A DNA stretch of 15,024 nt, taken from JAWWPY01 sp033854735. Its GTDB lineage: Bacteria; Actinomycetota; Actinomycetes; Streptosporangiales; Streptosporangiaceae. The notes under the pieces are model-generated. The model made no database searches. It worked only from the letters and a program-made list of their open reading frames with translations, and was not told the DNA's origin. Below are positions 1 through 6,288 of this stretch, in pieces (position 1 is the first letter of the stretch; each line of letters opens with the position of its first letter). Position numbers and translations under genes: made by a program. The stretch is from contig JAWWPY010000462.1 in NCBI GenBank assembly GCA_033854735.1, positions 1 through 15,024 on the forward strand, in the 5' to 3' direction.

Positions 1-13
1 GCGCGCGGACAAG

Positions 14-424
14 TCAGCCGCTGATGTCGGGCCCGGCGCGGGTGATCGTGATCTGGATGATCACCCTGCGGTCGCGGCGCATGGCGGCGCGGTAGTCGTC
101 CCAGTCCGGATGCTCGCCGGCGACAGACCGGTAGTAGTCAACGAGGAGTTCCATGGCGCCAGGCAGCGAGATGATCTCGGCAGTCCCGTCGACCTGGACC
201 CAGTCACCGAAGAAGCCGTCGGTGAAGACGCACATGGATGCCCGGGGGTCACGCCGCAGGTTCTTCGTCTTCACCGCAGTCTCGCGGCTGCTGATCACTA
301 CGTGCCCGTCGGAGTCCAGCGCACAGGTCACCGGGGACATCTGAGGCCGCCCGTCAGCCCGGGATGTCGCAAGCACGCCACGGTGATGCTTGCCCAGGAA
401 CGCCCGGGCGAGATCCGGATCCAC
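14..424 (-). CDS. PPOX-class F420-dependent oxidoreductase, Rv1155-like
   Basis: A 136-residue split-barrel flavin/deazaflavin-binding protein of the pyridoxamine 5'-phosphate oxidase-like superfamily. Motifs seen: the N-terminal barrel strand GVLATSRADGRPQMSPV (about residues 16-32), KTKNLRRDPRAS in the middle, and AGEHPDWDDYRAAMRRDRRV near the C-terminus. From memory these match mycobacterial Rv1155, an F420-binding member, so reduced F420 rather than FMN is the likelier cofactor. The substrate is unknown and the protein should be cytosolic. The start is a GTG at 424-422. It lies 3 bases after the TGA of the DUF4287 gene upstream, so the two are almost certainly co-transcribed and translationally coupled. 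Length is normal for the family. The family call is confident; the F420 preference is inferred. Confidence 0.85.
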   Translation of the reverse strand: MDPDLARAFLGKHHRGVLATSRADGRPQMSPVTCALDSDGHVVISSRETAVKTKNLRRDPRASMCVFTDGFFGDWVQVDGTAEIISLPGAMELLVDYYRSVAGEHPDWDDYRAAMRRDRRVIIQITITRAGPDISG

Positions 425-427
425 CCG

Positions 428-661
428 TCAGGCGCTGTTCAACCTCATCCGGCGGCGCATCTCGTACTCATGCACGATGGCGCTGGCGTAACCGTGCGAA
501 AGACCGTGCTCGTCCGAGAGCCAGTACGCCCGTTCCTCGCAGCGCAAGAACGCTGGACCAGACTCGAGTCTTCTGAACCACTCTCGGAGGTCCCGTCCGG
601 TAACGGACGGAATACGGGCTATGAGATTCTTATGCGTCTCCGGGGAGTGATTCAGCGGCAT
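428..661 (-). CDS. Small DUF4287 domain protein
   Basis: A 77-residue protein almost entirely filled by what I recognise as a DUF4287 domain. Seen motifs are the N-terminal THKNLIARIPSVTGRDLREW, then GPAFLRCEERAYWL, then the well-conserved DEHGLSHGYASAIVHEYE. The open frame extends upstream to 826, but the ATG at 661-659 is chosen because GGAGGTGG sits just before it and the residues upstream look like non-coding translation. The molecular function of DUF4287 is not known. No signal peptide or membrane segment is visible, so it is probably cytosolic. It ends TGA-CGG-GTG into the following F420-type oxidoreductase gene, in the same reading frame, which suggests a two-gene unit. Confidence 0.8.
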   Translation of the reverse strand: MPLNHSPETHKNLIARIPSVTGRDLREWFRRLESGPAFLRCEERAYWLSDEHGLSHGYASAIVHEYEMRRRMRLNSA

Positions 662-809
662 GGCCACCTCCAGCGGCGAGCTCCTCTTGGTGTTGAGACT
701 GCACCACGCGTGCGTCCCTGACAACCCCCCCGGGAGATGCTTCCCAGACACCTGGCCGATTCCATACCGTGATCCGGGCGAAACGGGCACGTTACCAGCC
801 AGGATGGGG

Positions 810-2030
810 CTAGGACAGCCTCTCAACGATCATCGCCATGCCCTGGCCGCCACCCACGCACATGGTCTCCAGGCCGAACGTCTTGTCGTGGAACTGCAGG
901 CTGTTGAGGAGTGTCGTGGTGATCCGCGCCCCGGTCATGCCGAACGGGTGGCCGACCGCGATGGCCCCGCCGTTCACGTTCAGCTTGCCCGCGTCGATCC
1001 CGAGGTCGGTGTAGGAGGGGATGACCTGGGCCGCGAAGGCCTCGTTGATCTCGACCAGGTCGATGTCGTCGATGGTCATGCCGGCGCGGCTGAGCGCCTG
1101 CCGTGACGCCTGCACCGGGCCGAGGCCCATGATCTCGGGCGACAGCGCGGAAACCCCGGTGGACACGATCCTGGCCAGGGGCGTGATGCCGAGCTCGGCG
1201 GCCTTACGGTCGCTCATGACCACCACTGCCGCGGCGCCGTCGTTGAGTGGGCAGCAGTTCCCGGCCGTGACCGTTCCGTCGGGCCGGAAGACCGGCTGCA
1301 GCGTGGCCACCTTCTCCAGGGTGGTGCCTGCCCTCGGGCCGTCGTCGCTGGCCACGACGCTCCCGTCCGGAAGCGTGGCGGGGGTGATGTCCACCCCCCA
1401 GAAGCCGTCGGCCAGCGCCTTCTCGGCGAGGTTCTGCGACCGCACGCCGAACTCGTCCTGAGCCAGGCGGCTGACTCCGCGCAGTTGGGCGACGTTCTCC
1501 GCGGTTTGGCCCATCGCGATGTAGACATCGGGGATGGCGCCGTCCTCGCGGGGATCGTGCCAGGCTTCCGCGCCCGCACCGGACCGCTTCACGCTGCGCG
1601 CCTCCGCCTCGGCAAAGACGGGGCTGTGCGTGTCCGGCCAGCTGTCGCTGCTGCCGGTCGCGAACCGGCTGACGCACTCCACGCCCGCGGAGATGAACAC
1701 ATCGCCCTCACCGGCCTTGATGGCGTGGAATGCCATCCGGGTGGTCTGCAGCGACGATGAGCAGTACCTCGTGACGGTCGCGCCGGGAAGGTGGTCGTAG
1801 CCGAGCTCGATGGCGACAACCCGGGCGAGGTTGAAGCCCTGCTCGCCGCCGGGCAGGCCGCAGCCCAGCAGCAGATCCTCGATGTCCGCCGGGTCGAGCT
1901 GGGGCACCTTGGCCAGGGCCGCGGTGATCATCTGGCTGGTCAGGTCATCGGGGCGGATGGTGGTGAGCGATCCTTTGAACGCCCGGCCGATCGGCGATCG
2001 TGCCGTGGCGACGATGACTGCCTCGGGCAT
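810..2030 (-). CDS. Thiolase family acetyl-CoA C-acyltransferase (FadA3-like)
   Basis: A 406-residue thiolase, a normal length. It would catalyse thiolytic cleavage of 3-ketoacyl-CoA in beta-oxidation, or the reverse condensation, in the cytosol. All catalytic elements are present: nucleophilic Cys90 in TRYCSSSLQT, the NEAF motif, His361 in GHPFGMTGAR, and Cys391 in CVGGGQGMAM. The start is the ATG at 2030-2028, with GGGAG about 8 bases upstream. The stop is TAG. From memory the sequence most resembles mycobacterial FadA3 (Rv1074c), a view supported by the neighbouring cbs and metB genes, which are also near fadA3 in that genome. It is divergent from cbs across 176 bp containing an operator-like palindrome. 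Chain-length preference cannot be read from the sequence. Confidence 0.93.
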   Translation of the reverse strand: MPEAVIVATARSPIGRAFKGSLTTIRPDDLTSQMITAALAKVPQLDPADIEDLLLGCGLPGGEQGFNLARVVAIELGYDHLPGATVTRYCSSSLQTTRMAFHAIKAGEGDVFISAGVECVSRFATGSSDSWPDTHSPVFAEAEARSVKRSGAGAEAWHDPREDGAIPDVYIAMGQTAENVAQLRGVSRLAQDEFGVRSQNLAEKALADGFWGVDITPATLPDGSVVASDDGPRAGTTLEKVATLQPVFRPDGTVTAGNCCPLNDGAAAVVVMSDRKAAELGITPLARIVSTGVSALSPEIMGLGPVQASRQALSRAGMTIDDIDLVEINEAFAAQVIPSYTDLGIDAGKLNVNGGAIAVGHPFGMTGARITTTLLNSLQFHDKTFGLETMCVGGGQGMAMIVERLS

Positions 2031-2056
2031 GATGAACTCCCTCGATCCTCGTTGAT

Positions 2057-2068
2057 TACTGAGCAGTA
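2057..2068. promoter_or_regulatory. Operator-like palindrome between fadA-like gene and cbs
   Basis: The perfect 12-bp inverted repeat TACTG-AG-CAGTA lies 26 bp upstream of the thiolase start. On the minus strand it falls between a weak -35-like CTGACA (2079-2074) and a weak -10-like TAATCA (2058-2053); their 15-bp spacing is short. A repressor of the TetR type, common for fatty-acid genes, would fit the position. The regulator is unknown. Confidence 0.35.
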
Positions 2069-2206
2069 GCTTATGTCAGCCGACCGGGCCGTGCCCATGC
2101 CCGAGGCCCCGCGGATGGTGCCGTGGGATAGCGTCGGTGTCCTAGGAACCGACCGTAACCGCACGGGACCTGGCCAGCGACTGGCTGGTGAGCGAGGTGG
2201 CTGGTG

Positions 2207-3595
2207 ATGCAGGTCCATGAATCCCTGATCGAACTGGTCGGGAACACCCCACTGGTCCGGCTGAGAGCGGTGACTCGCGCGCTCGCTGGCGGCGGCCGGG
2301 GGCCAGCAGTGCTGGCCAAGGTGGAGTACTTCAACCCCGGCGGCTCGGTGAAAGACCGCATCGCCCTGCGCATGGTCGAAGCGGCGGAAGCTTCCGGCGC
2401 CCTCCGTCCCGGCGGCACGATCGTGGAGCCGACCTCGGGCAACACCGGGGTGGGCCTGGCCATCGTCGCGGCTCAGAAGGGGTACCGCTGCCTGTTCGTC
2501 TGCCCGGACAAGGTCGGGCAGGACAAGATCAGCGTCTTGCGCGCCTACGGCTCCGAGGTGGTCGTCTGCCCGGGCACCGTGTCGCCGGACCACCCCGACT
2601 CGTATTACTCGGTGTCGAGCCGGCTGGCGCGGGAGACCCCGGGGGGCTGGAAGCCGGATCAGTATGCCAACCCCGAGAACCCGGCTTCGCATTACCACTC
2701 CACCGGCCCGGAAATCTGGGCCCAGACGGACGGCACCGTGACCCATTTCGTGGCTGGAATCGGCACCGGGGGCACCATCACCGGGACCGGCCGCTACCTG
2801 AAGGAGGTCTCCGGCGGCGCGGTCCAGGTGATAGGCGCTGACCCGGAGGGCTCGGTCTACTCGGGCGGCAGCGGCCGCCCCTACCTCGTCGAGGGCGTGG
2901 GCGAGGACATGTGGCCCGCGAACTACGACCCGTCCATCTGCGACCAGGTCATCGCGGTGAGCGATGCGGAGTCGTTCCAGATGACCCGGCGACTGGCCCG
3001 CGAGGAGGCCCTGCTCACCGGGGGCTCGTGCGGCCTGGCCGTGGTCGCCGCGCTGCGGGTCGCGGCCACGGCGGCGCCCGGCGACGTGATCGTCGTGCTG
3101 CTGCCGGACGGCGGACGCGGCTACCTGTCGAAGATCTTCAATGACGAGTGGATGGGCGACTACGGCTTCCTCACCGCGGAGACCACCGAGCCGAAGGTCG
3201 CCGACGTGCTGGCCCGCAAGCAGGCCGGGCTCCCGGAGTTCGTGCACGTCCACCCCGAGGAAACGGTGGGGGCGGCGATCGGGCTCCTCCGCGAGTACAA
3301 CGTGTCGCAGCTACCCGTGATGAAAGAGGAACCCCCGGTTATGGCGGCCGAGGTGATTGGCTCCGTGGTGGAGCGTGACCTGCTCGACGCGCTGGTCTCC
3401 GGCCGGGCGAACCCGCAGGACGCGGTCAGCGGGCACATGTCGGCGCCGCTGCCCATGGTCGGCTCCGGGGAACGGGTCAGCCGCGCGGTCGAAGCGCTCG
3501 AGAAGGCCGGGGCCGCGGTGGTCCTGGTCGACGGCCGGCCATCAGGCCTGATCACGCGGCAGGACCTGCTCACCTTCCTCGCCGGTGCGGTGTGA
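2207..3595 (+). CDS. cbs: Cystathionine beta-synthase with C-terminal CBS domains
   Basis: A 462-residue PLP enzyme that condenses serine with homocysteine to give cystathionine, the first step of transsulfuration toward cysteine. The catalytic fold-type II domain covers about residues 1-320. It has the PLP lysine in NPGGSVKDR (Lys49), the substrate loop EPTSGNTG (74-81), the phosphate loop GTGGT (186-190) and GGSCG (272-276). Two CBS domains follow (about 345-400 and 406-460). The N-terminal haem domain of animal enzymes is absent, as is usual in bacteria. The ATG at 2207 is preferred over the adjacent GTG at 2204 because GAGGTGG (2194-2200) is then 6 bases away. A hairpin follows the stop, suggesting single-gene transcription. 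O-acetylserine-dependent activity cannot be excluded. Confidence 0.94.
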   Translation: MQVHESLIELVGNTPLVRLRAVTRALAGGGRGPAVLAKVEYFNPGGSVKDRIALRMVEAAEASGALRPGGTIVEPTSGNTGVGLAIVAAQKGYRCLFVCPDKVGQDKISVLRAYGSEVVVCPGTVSPDHPDSYYSVSSRLARETPGGWKPDQYANPENPASHYHSTGPEIWAQTDGTVTHFVAGIGTGGTITGTGRYLKEVSGGAVQVIGADPEGSVYSGGSGRPYLVEGVGEDMWPANYDPSICDQVIAVSDAESFQMTRRLAREEALLTGGSCGLAVVAALRVAATAAPGDVIVVLLPDGGRGYLSKIFNDEWMGDYGFLTAETTEPKVADVLARKQAGLPEFVHVHPEETVGAAIGLLREYNVSQLPVMKEEPPVMAAEVIGSVVERDLLDALVSGRANPQDAVSGHMSAPLPMVGSGERVSRAVEALEKAGAAVVLVDGRPSGLITRQDLLTFLAGAV

Positions 3596-3642
3596 CATTG
3601 GTGCTAGGAAATCCCAGGCCATTACCGGCTCAGGCGACGAAT

Positions 3643-3664
3643 CCGTGATCTCTAAAGATCACGG
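3643..3664 (+). terminator. Hairpin terminator after cbs
   Basis: A perfect 9-bp stem, CCGTGATCT / AGATCACGG, closes a 4-base loop (CTAA) 47 bases after the cbs stop. There is no T-tract behind it, which is common for actinobacterial terminators. A symmetric operator is the alternative reading. Confidence 0.55.
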
Positions 3665-3705
3665 CTAACGTGCCGTGCGGGAGCCCAGAGGTGGTCGCGC
3701 CGTGA

Positions 3706-3744
3706 GCTAACAGCGTGGGCTAACAGCGTGGGCTAACAGCGCGG
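3706..3744. repeat. Three tandem 13-bp repeats
   Basis: GCTAACAGCGTGG at 3706-3718 and 3719-3731, then GCTAACAGCGCGG at 3732-3744 with one change. The copies are directly adjacent and lie between the post-cbs hairpin and the promoter region of the next gene. They may be a slippage product or a protein-binding array; nothing decides between these. Confidence 0.8.
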
Positions 3745-3751
3745 GCCACCG

Positions 3752-3796
3752 CTCACATCTTTCTCACATTAAGAACCCCTGTAAGCGGACTGTAAG
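3752..3796 (+). promoter_or_regulatory. Two pairs of 11-bp-phased direct repeats
   Basis: CTCACAT occurs at 3752-3758 and 3763-3769, and CTGTAAG at 3779-3785 and 3790-3796. Each pair has a period of exactly 11 bp, about one helical turn. That phasing is typical of OmpR/PhoB-type response-regulator boxes, although the half-sites only loosely resemble the actinobacterial PhoP unit GTTCACC. The assignment is inferred. Confidence 0.3.
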
Positions 3797-3901
3797 ATAG
3801 CCCGCCCGTTAATCATGTGATCTTGTGAATCACGCTTTTTCCCAGGTCAGAGCGGTTCCTGGCCGACGGCCTCTCCATTGCACCCACGAGCCCAAATGGA
3901 T

Positions 3902-3917
3902 CATGATGAAAATTTCA
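3902..3917. promoter_or_regulatory. Operator-like element, copy 1
   Basis: CATGATGAAAATTTCA is a degenerate version of the perfect palindrome found upstream of the second paralog (6016-6033). It contains its own 11-bp symmetric core, TGAAA-A-TTTCA. In both copies the element begins exactly 43 bp before the shared 21-bp block, while most bases between have diverged. Confidence 0.5.
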
Positions 3918-3944
3918 GGCCGATAAGGGTTATCCCGGAGCCGA

Positions 3945-3965
3945 GCCAGATCTATGTTTAGCGCG
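3945..3965 (+). promoter_or_regulatory. Conserved 21-bp promoter-like block, copy 1
   Basis: The block contains AGATCTATGTTTAGCGCG and is identical over 21 bp to 6059-6079. A -10-like TATGTT (3954-3959) is preceded at 17 bp by TTATCC (3931-3936), so the core promoter may lie here. Transcription would then start near 3967 and leave a leader of about 180 bases. It could instead be an operator around AGATCT. Confidence 0.5.
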
Positions 3966-4032
3966 TTCTCTTAACCCCCTCTGCCTAGGGAGCCACGCGC
4001 CTCAGGTTCCGCTGCCTGTGCCAGCGGACGCC

Positions 4033-4146
4033 GCGCGCTGAGATACGGCGGGCGGGGCCTCGCAGGCAGCCAGCCTGCCCTCCAACGTCCAGGAACGGCG
4101 CCATCGTCACTGACGGGGAACGCCGCAGCCGACGAAAGGAAAGGTC
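4033..4146 (+). ncRNA. Structured 5' leader, copy 1
   Basis: Motifs shared with the leader of the second paralog, in the same order, are GCGCGCTGAGAT (4033-4044), CTCGCAGGC (4059-4067), a hairpin GCAGGC-AGCCA-GCCTGC (4062-4078), CGCCGCAG close to the gene, and a purine-rich ribosome site (AAAGGAAAGG, 4135-4144). A further 7-bp hairpin, TCCGCTG/CAGCGGA (4008-4028), is seen in this copy only. A cis-acting RNA element is possible; simple duplication history is the null explanation. Confidence 0.35.
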
Positions 4147-5781
4147 ATGGACGCAGCGGAGCTGAAACGCATAGTTATGAGCCGGCGGTCGGCGATTAAG
4201 GGAGGGGGCGCGTCAGCCCTCCTGGTATCTCAGGCCGCCCTCTTCGAGCGGTTGGGATGGGCGCCCCACCGGGTTGACCACCCGTCGACCACCCGCACCG
4301 CGACCGCATTCTCTGACATCCAGTTCGACATGGCTGCCTTCATCAACCCGGCACAGGTCATCGACGACGGCGCCGGCGCCGTCACGGTCTCATTCCCCCC
4401 GGTCTACAGCCTGCTCCTGCCGGTCAGGCTGAACCGCACGCCGACCCGTGATGACCAGGCGACGCTCGCGGATGCCCTGACCATCATCGAGGCCAGCTAC
4501 CCGGCTAGCCCGTCAGGCCTGCTCATCTTCTCGGTGTCCTACGGCGTGCCGTACTTCAGCCGGCTCCCGCAGGCGCTGGTGCGCAGCGTCGTGCCGACCC
4601 TGCTCGCCGACCCGGGCCGTTTTGCGCTCGAAGAGGCGGTCCCCTTCGCCACGGACGTCACCGACGGCGTCGTGGGCGGGCCTGGCGCCCTCATTCCCAA
4701 CGTCACCAAGGACCGCTTCAACGTCAACGTGACGATCGAATCCAACGACATGCTCTTCCACTTCCGCAGCGACTCGCTGGTCAATCTGAGCGCCGCCGCC
4801 TTGTGGCTGCAGGGCAGCAACAACCTCGACGGCCGCCATGTGCCCTCACCCGACTTCCACGAGCTCTTCAGCTTCCAGGCCCCGCGTATCCAGTTCGTGC
4901 AGCCCGGACTGCCACGCAAGATGGCCGACGAGCAAGGCTTCGAGTTCGCGCCCAGGATCAATCCCGGTTCCTCGATGGCCATGGGCTTCGTCGACCAGCA
5001 GGTCAACGCCAGCGGGCCGGCCGCGATCGTCACCTTCGCAGGCAACACGTCGGCCCGGCTGACCAGCGCGGTGCCGGGCGACTACTTCGACAACGGCTCC
5101 GTCGCCCACTTCTCGCACGTCATCGAGGACCTATATCAGTTCTACAGCCTGCCTGGCCAGGACCCGCGGCACCCCGACGGCGAGCCGTTCACCGAGCGCT
5201 GCCAGTACATGTTCCGCTCGAACCAGCTCGGCACCAGCAACGGGATTCCCGCGGCGGGTAACACCGACCAGTTCAGCAACGGAGGCGGGCCGGCCTTTGT
5301 CAACAACGCATTCCAGGGCACCGGCGCCGCCGTGGCGGCCGCGCAGGACAGTGCGGGCCTGTTCACCCCGGCCAACCAGACGCTCAGCGCGACGTTCACC
5401 GGCCTGCCCCGCGTCGGCCACGAGGAGGCGCTGCAGCAGGTGTCGCGGGCGCCCGACGGCACGCCGCTGCACATCCGGGCCGACGGCCCTGGCCTTGACA
5501 GCATGGACGTGCCGGCCTTCCGGACCTTCCCTGGGCCGGGCGGGACCGACGTCCCGGCGGGCAGCAAACAGTTCAAGCTGCAGTTCCTGATGTACGTTCC
5601 GACCGCCGACCTCTTCGCCCAGATGCGCACCGCGGCAGCGGCACAGCAATTCCAGCAGCAGTTCCTGGGCGGCCAGGGCGATGACAATGGCCTGGAGCGG
5701 TTCATCACCGCGACCCGTCGGCAGAACTTCCTGGTCCCGCCGCGCAGGCACCGGGCCTTCCCGTTGCTGGAGCTCACCTGA
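4147..5781 (+). CDS. Tat-exported DyP-peroxidase-like protein, copy 1
   Basis: A 544-residue protein with an N-terminal Tat signal: SRRSAIKGG with the arginine pair at 13-14, then a short hydrophobic stretch. The body reads like a remote DyP-type peroxidase, similar to what I remember of DUF7405 proteins. MGFVDQ (279-284) aligns with the DyP GxxDG motif and keeps Asp283 but has Gln for the last Gly. VGHEEAL supplies a candidate haem-ligand His425, and PLHIRAD a candidate distal Arg444. The C-terminal FKLQFLMYVPTADLFAQMR, GLERFI and FLVPPR match the DyP end. About 60 residues (361-420) appear inserted before the His motif. A haem-dependent extracytoplasmic oxidase/peroxidase is inferred. No clean AxA cleavage site is visible. 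ATG chosen with AAAGGAAAGG upstream. Transcribed alone or with copy 2. Confidence 0.6.
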   Translation: MDAAELKRIVMSRRSAIKGGGASALLVSQAALFERLGWAPHRVDHPSTTRTATAFSDIQFDMAAFINPAQVIDDGAGAVTVSFPPVYSLLLPVRLNRTPTRDDQATLADALTIIEASYPASPSGLLIFSVSYGVPYFSRLPQALVRSVVPTLLADPGRFALEEAVPFATDVTDGVVGGPGALIPNVTKDRFNVNVTIESNDMLFHFRSDSLVNLSAAALWLQGSNNLDGRHVPSPDFHELFSFQAPRIQFVQPGLPRKMADEQGFEFAPRINPGSSMAMGFVDQQVNASGPAAIVTFAGNTSARLTSAVPGDYFDNGSVAHFSHVIEDLYQFYSLPGQDPRHPDGEPFTERCQYMFRSNQLGTSNGIPAAGNTDQFSNGGGPAFVNNAFQGTGAAVAAAQDSAGLFTPANQTLSATFTGLPRVGHEEALQQVSRAPDGTPLHIRADGPGLDSMDVPAFRTFPGPGGTDVPAGSKQFKLQFLMYVPTADLFAQMRTAAAAQQFQQQFLGGQGDDNGLERFITATRRQNFLVPPRRHRAFPLLELT

Positions 5782-5790
5782 GGCCGGATC

Positions 5791-5811
5791 CTGCGCCCGC
5801 GGCCGGCGCAG
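5791..5811 (+). terminator. GC-rich hairpin after copy 1
   Basis: A perfect 7-bp stem, CTGCGCC / GGCGCAG, with a 7-base loop begins 10 bases after the stop codon. It lacks a T-tract. A second, weaker inverted repeat (TGACGG / CCGTCA, 5872-5890) follows. Either could end transcription before the second copy's promoter. Confidence 0.4.
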
Positions 5812-6015
5812 CGGGGTGGCGCGGGCCGCGGTGACGAACGAATGACGGCGTCGGTTTCGCTGAATATTTCATGACGGAATGAGGCCGTCACCTAACCATA
5901 AGATTTGCGCGCGGCAGCTTACCTTTCCCGGAAGACCCGGTCGCCACCCCAGGTCAAGAGGATTTCCGTGCCGCGGAAACCAAAGTTGCCGATCTTCAGT
6001 AATGGCTCTTCAAAG

Positions 6016-6033
6016 CATGACAAAAATGTCATG
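6016..6033. promoter_or_regulatory. Operator palindrome, copy 2
   Basis: A perfect inverted repeat, CATGACA-AAAA-TGTCATG (7-4-7). It lies about 35 bp upstream of the putative -10 TATGTT (6068-6073), a position suited to an activator or a repressor. Its start is 43 bp before the 21-bp block, the same as for the degenerate copy at 3902. The regulator is not identified. Confidence 0.6.
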
Positions 6034-6058
6034 TTAACGGCGGCTGAACACAGTTACG

Positions 6059-6079
6059 GCCAGATCTATGTTTAGCGCG
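6059..6079 (+). promoter_or_regulatory. Conserved 21-bp promoter-like block, copy 2
   Basis: Identical to 3945-3965, including TATGTT at 6068-6073. Unlike copy 1, the sequence 17 bp upstream (CTGAAC, 6045-6050) is a poor -35. If transcription starts near 6081 the leader is about 208 bases long. Confidence 0.5.
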
Positions 6080-6145
6080 ATCTCTCCCTCCGCCCCTTCT
6101 AACGCACGGCGCGGCCCAGGCCCGCCGTCGGCGCTAGCGCACGCG

Positions 6146-6288
6146 GCGCGCTGAGATCGGTGGGCTCAGTCTCGCAGGCGACCACGCCTGCACTCCCACA
6201 TCCGGGACGGCACTCTCGGGCCCGCCCTCCGGGACCGACGCCCGGCTGGCGCTGGCGGGAATCGCCGCAGTTGAAGGAAGGATCAGAC
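6146..6288 (+). ncRNA. Structured 5' leader, copy 2
   Basis: Carries GCGCGCTGAGAT (6146-6157), CTCGCAGGC (6171-6179) and the hairpin GCAGGCG-ACCA-CGCCTGC (6174-6191), in the same order as the leader of copy 1. The stem is one pair longer here and the loop differs, so the pairing is kept while the flanks change. It ends with CGCCGCAG and the ribosome site AAGGAAGGA (6274-6282). Confidence 0.35.

Larger units (their letters stand above)
3596..4146 (+). other. 551-bp intergenic and leader region upstream of the first Tat protein gene
   Basis: No convincing gene lies here. In order it holds the post-cbs hairpin, three tandem 13-bp repeats, 11-bp-phased direct repeats, a short hairpin followed by five T (GTGAT/ATCAC, 3817-3840), an operator-like element (3902-3917), the 21-bp block shared with the second copy (3945-3965), and a structured leader of about 180 bases. 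Base composition from about 3750 to 3960 is clearly lower in GC than the neighbouring genes, as expected of a promoter region. Confidence 0.7.
5782..6288 (+). other. 507-bp intergenic and leader region upstream of the second Tat protein gene
   Basis: No gene is supported here. An open frame in phase with the downstream gene runs back to a GTG at 6160 but has no counterpart in copy 1 and no ribosome site. The region holds the hairpins after copy 1, the inverted repeat TTTCCG-N5-CGGAAA (5963-5979), CCCAGGTCA (5948-5956, also at 3841-3849 upstream of copy 1), the operator-like palindrome, the 21-bp block and the structured leader. Confidence 0.65.

Noticed and set aside
1940..3253. A long minus-strand open frame (437 codons) opposite cbs.
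   Set aside because: It is antisense to a clearly coding gene, has no recognisable domain, and arises from high-GC codon bias.
3706..3744. A CRISPR array.
   Set aside because: The repeats are directly adjacent without spacers, there are only three, and no cas genes are present.
3902..3917. A Zur or other Fur-family box, because TGAAAATTTCA resembles part of TGAAAAT-N-ATTTTCA.
   Set aside because: Symmetry and spacing do not fit the 7-1-7 pattern, and the clearer copy at 6016-6033 is a 7-4-7 palindrome with different half-sites.
4033..4080. CTGAGAT in both leaders suggested a TPP (THI box) riboswitch.
   Set aside because: The other required TPP motifs, GGGGTGC upstream and ACCTGAT downstream, are absent in both leaders, and the genes are not thiamine related.
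6160..6288. An upstream start for the second Tat protein, giving 43 more residues.
   Set aside because: The extension has no ribosome site, is not conserved in copy 1, would push the Tat motif far from the N-terminus, and overlaps the shared leader elements.
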